Positions 1 to 6,148 of a stretch of DNA of 7,897 nucleotides are shown one piece after another; the first letter of the stretch is position 1; each line of letters opens with the position of its first letter. Location of the stretch: positions 1 through 7,897 of the forward strand of contig JAGBFY010000497.1 in assembly GCA_017936245.1 (NCBI GenBank). The letters are read 5' to 3'. Below the pieces are notes generated by a model. The model was not told the DNA's origin and did not search any database. It worked only from the letters and a program-made list of their open reading frames with translations. The stretch is from Kiritimatiellia bacterium (GTDB taxonomy: Bacteria > Verrucomicrobiota > Kiritimatiellia > RFP12 > UBA1067). The position numbers were made by a program, and so were the translations under genes.

Positions 1-2
1 AT

Positions 3-191
3 CGCGTTGAGGGTGACCTCCGCCGTGAGGTGTCCCAGAACATCCGCCGTCTGATCCAGATTGGATCGTATCGCGGTCTCCGCCACAAGAGGGGTCTCCC
101 TGTGCGCGGACAGCGTACGAAGACCAACGCGAAGACGCGCAAGGGTAATCGCAAAGCGTCGTCGGCCGCAATTCGCGCCGGCAAGAAATAA
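3..191 (+). CDS. rpsM: 30S ribosomal protein S13, C-terminal part (5' end outside window)
   Basis: This is the 3' part of the S13 gene, about 62 codons, with reading frame codons starting at position 3 and a TAA stop at 189-191. The translation contains the S13 C-terminal signature GLRHKRGLPVRGQRTKTNA followed by a basic Lys/Arg tail ending in AGKK. S13 sits in the head of the 30S subunit, and this C-terminal tail reaches towards the P-site tRNA. The upstream half of the gene lies outside the window. The next gene, rpsK, starts 28 nt downstream, which matches the common rpsM-rpsK-rpsD-rpoA-rplQ order. The identification is secure from both motif and context. Confidence 0.97.
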   Translation, partial: RVEGDLRREVSQNIRRLIQIGSYRGLRHKRGLPVRGQRTKTNAKTRKGNRKASSAAIRAGKK

Positions 192-219
192 GCGCTTTTT
201 TTGAACAAACAGGAAACAA

Positions 220-693
220 ATGAGCGAAGAAACACTCCAGCAGCCCGAAGTCGCCGCTGAAGCGGCGCCGATTGCTGCCTCTGATGCCGCCGAAGGGGCG
301 GCCGAGGGTGCCGGAGCACCCGCGAAGAAGGTTCGTGCCGGCAAGTCGATTCCCGCTGGAATCGCCTTCATCCGTAGCACGTTTAACAATACGCAGGTGT
401 CGATTGCCGACGCCCGCGGCGGTGTCATCGCCTGGAGTTCCGCCGGCAAGGCAGGCTTCAAGGGATCCCGCAAGTCCACGGCGTTCGCCGCGACGATGGT
501 GGCTCAGGATGCCGCCCGTACCGCAGTCGCCAAGGGCATGCATGAATGCGAAGTGCGCATGCAGGGTGCAGGTCAGGGTCGTGAATCCGCAGTTCGTGCG
601 ATTCAGGCAGCAGGCATTCGCGTCACGATGATTACCGACACGACGCCGCTCGCTCACAACGGGTGCCGTCCGCGTAAACGGAGGAGAGTGTAA
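220..693 (+). CDS. rpsK: 30S ribosomal protein S11 with acidic Ala-rich N-terminal extension
   Basis: The gene encodes 157 residues. S11 is part of the 30S platform, where it contacts 16S rRNA and the mRNA exit region. The conserved core begins near residue 38 and includes IAFIRSTFNNTQVSI, WSSAGKAGFKGSRKST and the C-terminal HNGCRPRKRRRV. Bacterial S11 is usually about 125-130 residues, so the first ~35 residues are an extension, rich in Ala and Glu and ending in a short basic stretch (AKKVRAGK). The start is supported by AGGA at 211-214, five nt before the ATG, and by the 28-nt gap after rpsM; there is no ATG near the start of the core. The last codons (Lys-Arg-Arg-Arg-Val) also encode the Shine-Dalgarno sequence of rpsD. 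Confidence 0.97.
   Translation: MSEETLQQPEVAAEAAPIAASDAAEGAAEGAGAPAKKVRAGKSIPAGIAFIRSTFNNTQVSIADARGGVIAWSSAGKAGFKGSRKSTAFAATMVAQDAARTAVAKGMHECEVRMQGAGQGRESAVRAIQAAGIRVTMITDTTPLAHNGCRPRKRRRV
680..686 (+). promoter_or_regulatory. Shine-Dalgarno sequence of rpsD inside the rpsK coding region
   Basis: GGAGGAG lies 8 nt before the rpsD ATG at 695. It is formed by the codons for the basic C-terminus of S11, so the rpsD ribosome binding site is coding sequence. With only one nucleotide between the rpsK stop and the rpsD start, this suggests translational coupling. Confidence 0.85.
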
Positions 694-694
694 T

Positions 695-1303
695 ATGGGT
701 CGCTATACAGGTCCTCGTACCAAGATTTCCCGTCGTTTCGGCGAACCGATTTTCGGGCCAGACAAGGTTCTTGAGCGTCGTCCCAATCCGCCGGGACAGC
801 ACGGTGCAAATAAGCGCCGCAAAAAAGTTTCCGAATATGGTCAGCAGCTTCGCGAGAAGCAGAAGGTCAAGGCCATCTATGGTATGCGTGAGAAGCAGTT
901 CCGTCTGTTCTTCGAGCGCGCCAAGGCGAAGCCGGGTGTCACTGGTGACATCATGCTCGCTCTCTGCGAGTGCCGTCTCGACAACGTCGCCTATCGTCTC
1001 GGTCTTGCGCCGACGCGTGCTGGTGCCCGTCAGCTCGTCACCCATCGTCATGTCACGGTGAACGGCAAGATCTGCAATGTTCCGAGCGCAATCGTCTATC
1101 CTGGCGATACGGTTTCCATCCGCGAGAAGGATCGCAACATGGTCTCCGTAGTGGATTCTCTCAAGAGCCACAAGTCGCCTGTCGTCAACTGGCTCGCATG
1201 GGATGAAGCCAAGATGCAGGGTACGCTTCAGAGTGTTCCTGGCCGCGAGGAGATTCCCGAGAACGCCGAGATGCAGCTCATCGTCGAACTTTACAGCCGC
1301 TGA
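695..1303 (+). CDS. rpsD: 30S ribosomal protein S4
   Basis: The gene encodes 202 residues, the normal length for bacterial S4, a primary 16S rRNA binding protein needed early in 30S assembly. The start MGRYTGPRTKISRRFGEPIF and the PPGQHGANKRRKKVSEYG segment are typical of the N-terminal domain. The S4-type RNA-binding domain begins near residue 92 (CRLDNVAYRLGLAPTRAGAR, then HVTVNGKICNVPS and the PGDTVSI strand). The N-terminal cysteine cluster of zinc-binding S4 forms is absent, so this is the zinc-free type. The ATG follows the rpsK TAA by one nucleotide. In many bacteria S4 represses its own operon; nothing here shows directly whether that holds for this organism. Confidence 0.98.
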   Translation: MGRYTGPRTKISRRFGEPIFGPDKVLERRPNPPGQHGANKRRKKVSEYGQQLREKQKVKAIYGMREKQFRLFFERAKAKPGVTGDIMLALCECRLDNVAYRLGLAPTRAGARQLVTHRHVTVNGKICNVPSAIVYPGDTVSIREKDRNMVSVVDSLKSHKSPVVNWLAWDEAKMQGTLQSVPGREEIPENAEMQLIVELYSR

Positions 1304-1348
1304 TAAGCTGGACAACCGTTTTTTCCGTTTTCTCAAAGGAGGTTTAAT

Positions 1349-2347
1349 ATGCCGATCCGTTTGAGTCGTTTTGAAATGCCGCACAACATAGAGAAGAAGG
1401 AAGGCAACGCCACTGGGACGTATGCCCGCTTCGTCGCCGAGCCGTTTGAAATCGGCTATGCGCGTACGATTGGAAACTCTCTCCGTCGCGTTCTTCTCTC
1501 CTCGATCGAAGGTTGTGCGATCTCCAGCGTGAAAATCGCCGGCGTTCATCACGAATTCTCTACGATCAAGGGGTGCGCGGAGGATGTGACAGACATCATC
1601 CTTAACCTCAAGCGCGTCCTTCTAAAGTCGTTCACTCGTGAATTGTCCACGATTTCCCTCAAGAAGAAGGGGCCTTGCACGGTCTATGCAGGCGATTTCG
1701 CCGAAGCGAACTCCATCGAGGTTCTCAATCCGCGTCAGGTGATCTGCACGCTTGAGGATGATGGTTCGCTTGAGCTCGAATGCGAACTCAAGACAGGCCG
1801 TGGGTTCTGCTTGGCAGACGCCAACAAGACTCCTGAGCAGGAGATCGGTCGCATTGCAATCGATTCCATCTTTTCACCTGTTACCCGCGTCAACTTCCTC
1901 GTGGAGAACACTCGCGTGGGACAGCGTACGGACTATGAAAAGCTCATCCTCGACATCTGGACTGATGGTCGTGTGTCTCCGGATGATGCGCTCAAGACCG
2001 CTGCTGCGGTTCTTCGCCGCCACCTCGATGTCTTTGTCGACTATGCGGAAGAGGAAATCCTTGAGTTTGAGGATAGCGACAGCAAGGGTGCTGACGAACG
2101 TGAGCGTCTGCGCAAGCTCCTCAATATGTCCGTCAATGAGATCGAGCTTTCGGTTCGTGCGGCAAACTGCCTCAACAACGCGAACCTCGCGACGGTCGGA
2201 GAGCTCGTCTCCAAGACCGAAGCTGATATGCTCAAGTACCGCAACTTCGGCAAGAAGTCGCTTACCGAGATCAAGGACAAGCTCAAAGAGCTGGGTCTGT
2301 GCCTCGGCTACAAGTTCGATGCCGATCTGCTTGAATCCAAGAAATAA
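1349..2347 (+). CDS. rpoA: DNA-directed RNA polymerase alpha subunit
   Basis: The gene encodes 332 residues, the usual length. Alpha dimerises through its N-terminal domain to nucleate core RNA polymerase, and its C-terminal domain contacts UP elements and activators. The N-terminal domain (about residues 1-235) has FEIGYARTIGNSLRRVLLSS and GVHHEFSTIKGCAEDV. After an acidic linker (residues ~236-250), the C-terminal domain has IELSVRAANCLNNAN and NFGKKSLTEIKDKL. Residues R270, N273, G301, K302/K303 and S304 match positions known in E. coli alpha to contact DNA, so UP-element recognition should be retained. The start is fixed by a very strong AAAGGAGGT at 1335-1343, five nt before the ATG. The gene lies between rpsD and rplQ, as in most bacteria. 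Confidence 0.99.
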   Translation: MPIRLSRFEMPHNIEKKEGNATGTYARFVAEPFEIGYARTIGNSLRRVLLSSIEGCAISSVKIAGVHHEFSTIKGCAEDVTDIILNLKRVLLKSFTRELSTISLKKKGPCTVYAGDFAEANSIEVLNPRQVICTLEDDGSLELECELKTGRGFCLADANKTPEQEIGRIAIDSIFSPVTRVNFLVENTRVGQRTDYEKLILDIWTDGRVSPDDALKTAAAVLRRHLDVFVDYAEEEILEFEDSDSKGADERERLRKLLNMSVNEIELSVRAANCLNNANLATVGELVSKTEADMLKYRNFGKKSLTEIKDKLKELGLCLGYKFDADLLESKK

Positions 2348-2365
2348 TTTCAGGAGACACTTACA

Positions 2366-2779
2366 ATGCGTCACCAGAGAGTCGTAAAGAAATTCGGTCG
2401 CTCAAAAGAGCACCGCGACATGATGATGAGGAACATGGTCACGAACCTGATCCTCGCCGAAACCATCAAGACCACCCTGCCCAAGGCCAAGGAAGCCCGC
2501 AAGCTTGCTGAGAAGCTCGTCACAATCGCCCGCAAGGGGGATCTTGCCGCCCGCCGTCTCGCTGCTTCCCGTCTTACCCAGCCTAAGGCCGTCAAGAAGC
2601 TGTTCGACAAGATCGTTCCAGGCCTTGAAGGCCGCAACGGCGGTTACACGCGCATCCTCAAGCTCTTCACCCGCAAGGGCGATGCAGCAAAGATGGTGCT
2701 TCTGCAGTGGGTCTGCGTCGAAGAGATCAAGGACGAAGAGGCTCCCGCTGTCGAGGAGACGGCCGCTGAGGCCAAGTAA
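2366..2779 (+). CDS. rplQ: 50S ribosomal protein L17 with acidic C-terminal tail
   Basis: The gene encodes 137 residues. L17 binds near the polypeptide exit tunnel of the 50S subunit. The family signature is clear: MRHQRVVKKFGRSKEHRDMM, then LAETIKTTLPKAKEARKLAE and a domain end near GDAAKMVLLQW. L17 normally stops close to this point (about 115-125 residues). Here an acidic tail of roughly 18 residues rich in Glu, Ala and Pro follows (EEIKDEEAPAVEETAAEAK). The ATG is preceded by AGGAG at 2352-2356 with 9 nt spacing and lies 18 nt after the rpoA stop. It is the last protein gene of the alpha operon. Confidence 0.98.
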   Translation: MRHQRVVKKFGRSKEHRDMMMRNMVTNLILAETIKTTLPKAKEARKLAEKLVTIARKGDLAARRLAASRLTQPKAVKKLFDKIVPGLEGRNGGYTRILKLFTRKGDAAKMVLLQWVCVEEIKDEEAPAVEETAAEAK

Positions 2780-2801
2780 GGGATAAGCTCCCTTTATCGC
2801 T

Positions 2802-2843
2802 GGCCGGCGTTTCCTTCATTGGATTCGTCGGTCTGCATTTTTT
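2802..2843 (+). terminator. Weak candidate hairpin between rplQ and tRNA-Leu
   Basis: GGCCGGCG (2802-2809) can pair with CGTCGGTC (2826-2833) over 8 bp with two G-U pairs. Six T residues lie at 2838-2843, four nt beyond the stem. The 16-nt loop and the gap before the T-run make it a poor intrinsic terminator. I see no promoter between here and the tRNA at 2846, which argues for read-through. It could be a partial terminator, a processing signal or chance. Confidence 0.3.
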
Positions 2844-2845
2844 CC

Positions 2846-2929
2846 GGGCGCGTGGTGAAATGGCAGACACGCTGGATTTAGGTTCCAGTTCCGAAAGGAG
2901 TGGGGGTTCAAGTCCCCCCGCGCCCACCA
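2846..2929 (+). tRNA. tRNA-Leu (anticodon UAG), CCA encoded
   Basis: A complete type II tRNA can be folded by hand. The acceptor GGGCGCG (2846-2852) pairs with CGCGCCC (2919-2925), followed by discriminator A2926 and CCA at 2927-2929. The D arm stem is GTG/CAC (2855-2857/2868-2870). The anticodon stem CTGGA/TCCAG (2872-2876/2884-2888) encloses TTTAGGT, giving anticodon TAG. A long variable arm (about 2889-2901) and a T arm GGGGG/CCCCC with loop TTCAAGT complete the fold. It would read CUA and related CUN leucine codons. No promoter of its own is evident, so it is probably transcribed from the upstream ribosomal operon and released by processing. Confidence 0.97.
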
Positions 2930-2940
2930 GATTGCTAAAG

Positions 2941-2987
2941 GTCGGCAAATGTGCTTAGCGGCATGGTATTTGCTGACGTTTTTTTTT
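2941..2987 (+). terminator. Strong intrinsic terminator after tRNA-Leu
   Basis: GTCGGCAAAT (2941-2950) pairs with ATTTGCTGAC (2968-2977) over 10 bp with one G-U pair. A small TGC/GCA stem can form inside the loop. Nine T residues follow at 2979-2987. This is a classic Rho-independent terminator, probably ending the rpsM-rplQ-tRNA transcript and insulating the next gene. Confidence 0.88.
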
Positions 2988-3010
2988 ATTGCTAAATCAA
3001 TTTGTAACGT

Positions 3011-3038
3011 TTGATTTCGCATGGAGAAATGGTATAAT
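3011..3038 (+). promoter_or_regulatory. Sigma-70-type promoter overlapping the start of the SGNH hydrolase gene
   Basis: TTGATT (3011-3016), a 16-nt spacer and a perfect TATAAT (3033-3038) form a good housekeeping promoter. It sits just after the terminator at 2941-2987, where a new promoter is needed. Transcription would begin about 3044-3046, right at the second in-frame ATG (3046-3048), implying a leaderless or near-leaderless mRNA. If the real promoter is elsewhere, the TATAAT is coincidental. Confidence 0.6.
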
Positions 3039-4233
3039 GCGCAACATGAAAACAAATAAGATTTTGGCCGTTCTTGCGGCAATGACGGTGGGTGTTGCTT
3101 GCGCCCAGGAAAATTCGGTGGCGAAGTTCGATCCGCGCATGGCGATCCAGTCGGCTGTGGTGGATACAAACGGCATCAAGTGGATTGATGGAAAGTTTCT
3201 GCCGTTGGAAGGCAAGTACTTCAGCAACACAAGCGCATATTATGATCGACTGCCGTCGAATGTAACGGAAAATGTGAATGGCGGAGTCCGCGGCATGAAG
3301 AACCATTCATCCGGTCTCCAGTTCCGCTTCAGCACGAACTCCAGGACGCTCCATTTCAAGTGGAAGCCGATTAAAGAGTCTCTTGCAATGGATCACATGC
3401 CGTCCACTGGAGTTTCGGGCATTGATATCTATGCTTCTGACGGCGATGGCAAATGGAGGTTTGTCAAGCAGGGCAGGATTCGGAGCGCTAAGACGGGCGG
3501 CAACCTGACGATTTCATGGAAGCCTGGCATGCAGTGCCTTGTAAATCTTCCTCTCTACAATGGTATTGCTTCTTTTACACTCGGTATCGACAAGAAAGCA
3601 GAGGTCAAGGCGCTTCCTCCGCGCAAGAGCGGAATCAACAAGCCTGTGGTTTTTTACGGCACCTCCATCACGCACGGCGGATGCGCATCGCGTCCCGGTC
3701 TTGCATTCCCATCCATCGTCGGCCGAGATCTCGATGTGCCGATATGCAACCTTGGCTTCTCGGGTTCCGGCCGAATGGAGTTTGAGATGAGCGAGCACCT
3801 TGCCGCCATCGATGCCAGCTGCTATGTGTTGGATTGTCTTTGGAACATGGGCGGTGTAAGGGACGGCAATGCCAAGAGCGAGGCCGACTTGAAGGGAGTG
3901 AAGGCCGGACCGGAAGGTGTTGTCGTTCGCACACGCTACGAGCCGTTCATCCGCAATCTTCGTGCGAAGCGTCCTGGAGTTCCGATTGTGATGGCGGAGC
4001 AGTGCGATGTGTTCTGCAATGGCCCGAATGCAAAGGACAGGTTCATAAAGAAACTTTACGAGAAGCTTATCGCCGAAGGCTGGAAGAACCTTGTGTATCT
4101 TCCGAAAACGGATATGTACACAGGTGATCGTGAGGGCACTGTTGACGGATGCCATCCGAATGACCTCGGCATGATGTCCATGTCCAAGGCTTTCGGCAAG
4201 GCCGTCAAGGAAGCCCTCGACTCTGTCAATTGA
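3037..4233 (+). CDS. Secreted SGNH/GDSL hydrolase with N-terminal accessory domain
   Basis: This is a predicted exported esterase/acylhydrolase of 398 residues from the ATG at 3037. An N-terminal signal peptide is clear: Lys-rich start, hydrophobic ILAVLAAMTVGVA, cleavage probably after Ala-Cys-Ala near residue 23. An accessory beta domain follows (about residues 40-195) with G-I-D-I-Y at 128-132, as in the GxDLY-type domain found ahead of some SGNH catalytic domains. The catalytic domain starts at VVFYGTSITHGG, with nucleophile Ser210. The block II glycine lies in NLGFSGSGRME, the block III Asn is N270 (LWNMGG), and the block V pair is D370 and H373 (DGCHPNDLG). All catalytic positions are present. 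The natural substrate is unknown; carbohydrate or polymer deacylation is plausible. ATG 3037 has GGAG at 3023-3026 but overlaps a TATAAT; ATG 3046 would suit a leaderless transcript. It heads a probable four-gene operon. Confidence 0.88.
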   Translation: MRNMKTNKILAVLAAMTVGVACAQENSVAKFDPRMAIQSAVVDTNGIKWIDGKFLPLEGKYFSNTSAYYDRLPSNVTENVNGGVRGMKNHSSGLQFRFSTNSRTLHFKWKPIKESLAMDHMPSTGVSGIDIYASDGDGKWRFVKQGRIRSAKTGGNLTISWKPGMQCLVNLPLYNGIASFTLGIDKKAEVKALPPRKSGINKPVVFYGTSITHGGCASRPGLAFPSIVGRDLDVPICNLGFSGSGRMEFEMSEHLAAIDASCYVLDCLWNMGGVRDGNAKSEADLKGVKAGPEGVVVRTRYEPFIRNLRAKRPGVPIVMAEQCDVFCNGPNAKDRFIKKLYEKLIAEGWKNLVYLPKTDMYTGDREGTVDGCHPNDLGMMSMSKAFGKAVKEALDSVN

Positions 4234-4259
4234 TTAAAAAAAAGTAAAGGATTAAAACA

Positions 4260-5228
4260 ATGCAGATGAATCGTCGTTCGTTTCTTGGTTCAGCACTCGC
4301 TTCCGCTTCTGCGATGGCGCTTCCCGGATGCTGTTCCTTCTGTTGCGTACCCAAGGCTCAGGTTGCGGTGCAGCTCTACTCCATTCGCACCTACATTATG
4401 GGCAAATGTCAGAAAGACGGCAAGTTCACCGGTGGCGTCGGCCCGGAGAAGGCTCTTGAAGAGGTCGCAAGAATCGGCTACAAGGGAGTGGAAATGGCCG
4501 GTTACTACGGCTTGGATGCAAAGTCCCTCGACAGGATGCTCAAGTCCAACGGACTTGTCGCGTGCGGAACCCATGTCGGCAAGGATGCATTTGGACCGGA
4601 TAAGGTGAAGGAAACCTGTGAATTCAACCTCGCGTTCGGCAACAACCTCATCATCTGCCCTGGCGGCGGCAATCGTCCGGCTGGAACGTCGTGGAATTCT
4701 ACGACAGGCGTAAAGGATGATTGGTGGAAGTATCTTACTGAATATTACGCAAAGGCAGCCGAGGATGCCGCCAAGTTCGGATGCAAAATTGGTTTCCACA
4801 ACCATTCCTGGGAGTTTCAGATGAAGCTTTCCGATGGTACGACCGTTTGGGATTACTTCTTCAAGAACACTCCGCAGAATGTGTGCATGGAGCAGGATGT
4901 CGGTTGGACGACCGCCGCCGGTTACGATCCGTGTGAACAGTACGTGAAGTATCCGCACCGTAGCCCTACGCTTCACGCCAAGGAGAATGGGTGCGTTTAT
5001 TCCGCAGATCACAAGCGTACATGGGCGGACAAGTTTGATGCGATTCTCGGTCAGCCCGGAAAGTTCAATGACGGGCGCACCGTTCCTGGCGTTGACTGGG
5101 ACAAGCTTTTCAAGACTTCCGACGCTGATGGCGTGAAGTGGTACGTGGTCGAGTGCGAGAAGCACGAGGACTCTCTCTCCACCATCGACGCATCGTTCAA
5201 GTTCCTCAAATCCAAAGGTCGCTGCTGA
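4260..5228 (+). CDS. Tat-exported sugar phosphate isomerase/epimerase-like TIM-barrel lipoprotein
   Basis: The gene encodes 322 residues of the xylose isomerase-like TIM-barrel superfamily (AP endonuclease 2-type fold). The N-terminus has a twin-arginine motif N-R-R-S-F-L-G (residues 4-10), an Ala/Ser-rich h-region and a lipobox-like L-P-G-C (21-24), so an exported lipoprotein is likely. Barrel motifs are QLYSIRTYI, GYKGVEMAGYYG, GFHNHSWEF, EQDVGW, LHAKE and WYVVECE. By analogy with D-tagatose 3-epimerase-type enzymes the metal ligands would be E185, D213, H239 and E298 or E300. The fold is well supported; the substrate is not known. AAAGG at 4246-4250 lies 9 nt before the ATG at 4260; ATG 4266 is an alternative. 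The 26-nt gap after the SGNH gene suggests co-transcription and action on the same exported carbohydrate. Cysteines 24, 25, 28 and 29 form an odd cluster at the lipidation site. Confidence 0.9.
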   Translation: MQMNRRSFLGSALASASAMALPGCCSFCCVPKAQVAVQLYSIRTYIMGKCQKDGKFTGGVGPEKALEEVARIGYKGVEMAGYYGLDAKSLDRMLKSNGLVACGTHVGKDAFGPDKVKETCEFNLAFGNNLIICPGGGNRPAGTSWNSTTGVKDDWWKYLTEYYAKAAEDAAKFGCKIGFHNHSWEFQMKLSDGTTVWDYFFKNTPQNVCMEQDVGWTTAAGYDPCEQYVKYPHRSPTLHAKENGCVYSADHKRTWADKFDAILGQPGKFNDGRTVPGVDWDKLFKTSDADGVKWYVVECEKHEDSLSTIDASFKFLKSKGRC

Positions 5229-5239
5229 GCGGCCTTGGC

Positions 5240-6148
5240 ATGGGCGTGATAGGATTCGCAGAAGCGGTTGATTCGTTCGCCGCCGCGCTCGCGCTGGAAC
5301 GTGGGCTCGCCGAAAAGACGCAGGAGGCATACCTGCGCGATGTGCGGGCCCTCGTTCGTTTTTTGCGCAGGCGCGGCATAGAGGATGCCGCCGCCGCATC
5401 GCGTGCAGACATGACATCCTATCTTGACGTTCTCCGTCAGGAGTCCAAACGCGCATCGTCGCGCGCCCGTGCCTTCACTTCAATCAAGGAGTTTTTTGCG
5501 CATCTCAAGTCGATGCGCCTGATCGCCGTTGATCCGAGGGAGGGACTTGAGGCTCCCAAGAAGGGACTGGTTCTGCCGAAGATACTGCCGGAGGAGGCGA
5601 TTCAGCGTCTTGTGGATTCGGTGAATGGTATGGATCCGAGAGACCTGCGCGATCGTGCCATACTCGAACTCCTGTACGGATGTGGTCTCCGCGTCAGCGA
5701 ACTGTGCGATCTTACGCTTGAGTCGTTTCCGGATGGAGCGGAGCTTGTGCGCTGCACCGGCAAGGGTTCGAAAGACCGCATAGTTCCGATTGGACATGCG
5801 GCGGGTGATGCGATTGTTAGGTACCTCTCATCCGCAAGGGGGACGTTCTGGAGGGGCGATAACGCGGAACGGCATCTTTTCCTGACGCGTCTTGGAAAGA
5901 AGTTCACCCGCATGGGCGTATTCAAGATATTGAAGCAACGGGCCGCAGCCGCCGGACTTGATCCTTCGGTAGTTTCACCCCATGTCCTGCGGCATTGTTT
6001 TGCTTCGCATCTTCTCGCACATGGTGCGGATATCCGAGCAATACAGGAGATGCTTGGTCATTCATCGATTTCCACAACACAAGTCTATACTCATGTGGAT
6101 CAGTCCCGTTTAGGGGATATCCACAGGAAATACCATCCCCGGGCATGA
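5240..6148 (+). CDS. xerD: Tyrosine recombinase XerD (site-specific recombinase)
   Basis: The gene encodes 302 residues, the normal length for Xer recombinases, which resolve chromosome dimers at dif with FtsK. The N-terminal SAM-like core-binding domain (residues ~4-90) has ALERGLAEKTQEAYLRDVRA. The catalytic domain has every expected residue: R151 (CGLRVSEL), K175 (GKGSKDR), H248 and R251 (HVLRHCFASHLL), H274 (LGHSSISTTQVY) and nucleophile Tyr283 (VYTHVD). The TGKGSKDRIVPIG motif and overall length fit XerD better than a phage integrase, although XerC cannot be excluded without alignment. The ATG at 5240 is chosen because an N-terminus of normal length begins there; it lies 11 nt after the preceding stop. 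The frame is open back to 5138, but that would overlap the upstream gene by 90 nt. The Shine-Dalgarno is weak, consistent with coupling. The 3' end overlaps pepP by 4 nt. Confidence 0.93.
   Translation: MGVIGFAEAVDSFAAALALERGLAEKTQEAYLRDVRALVRFLRRRGIEDAAAASRADMTSYLDVLRQESKRASSRARAFTSIKEFFAHLKSMRLIAVDPREGLEAPKKGLVLPKILPEEAIQRLVDSVNGMDPRDLRDRAILELLYGCGLRVSELCDLTLESFPDGAELVRCTGKGSKDRIVPIGHAAGDAIVRYLSSARGTFWRGDNAERHLFLTRLGKKFTRMGVFKILKQRAAAAGLDPSVVSPHVLRHCFASHLLAHGADIRAIQEMLGHSSISTTQVYTHVDQSRLGDIHRKYHPRA

Noticed and set aside
793..802. GGGACAGCAC in rpsD, partly resembling the reverse complement of the pepP repeat.
   Set aside because: Only seven bases match (GGGACAG). It encodes the conserved S4 motif PGQHG, so the similarity is chance.
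632..1552. A 306-codon open frame on the - strand.
   Set aside because: It lies antisense to rpsK, rpsD and rpoA, which are certain. No domain is visible in it.
2989..3036. An upstream TTG start extending the SGNH hydrolase by 16 codons.
   Set aside because: It lies at the end of the terminator T-run, has no Shine-Dalgarno, and would place charged residues before an otherwise normal signal peptide.
5138..5239. An earlier start for xerD.
   Set aside because: It would overlap the 3' end of the TIM-barrel gene by about 90 nt and add an N-terminus not seen in Xer proteins.
4290..5456. A 388-codon open frame on the - strand.
   Set aside because: It lies opposite the TIM-barrel gene and the start of xerD, both of which have strong family motifs. 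Its translation shows no recognisable domain; it is a codon-bias shadow.
2846..6148. A genomic island using tRNA-Leu as attachment site and XerD as integrase.
   Set aside because: I see no second copy of the tRNA 3' end in the window and no phage or transfer genes. The recombinase looks like chromosomal XerD in a tight operon.
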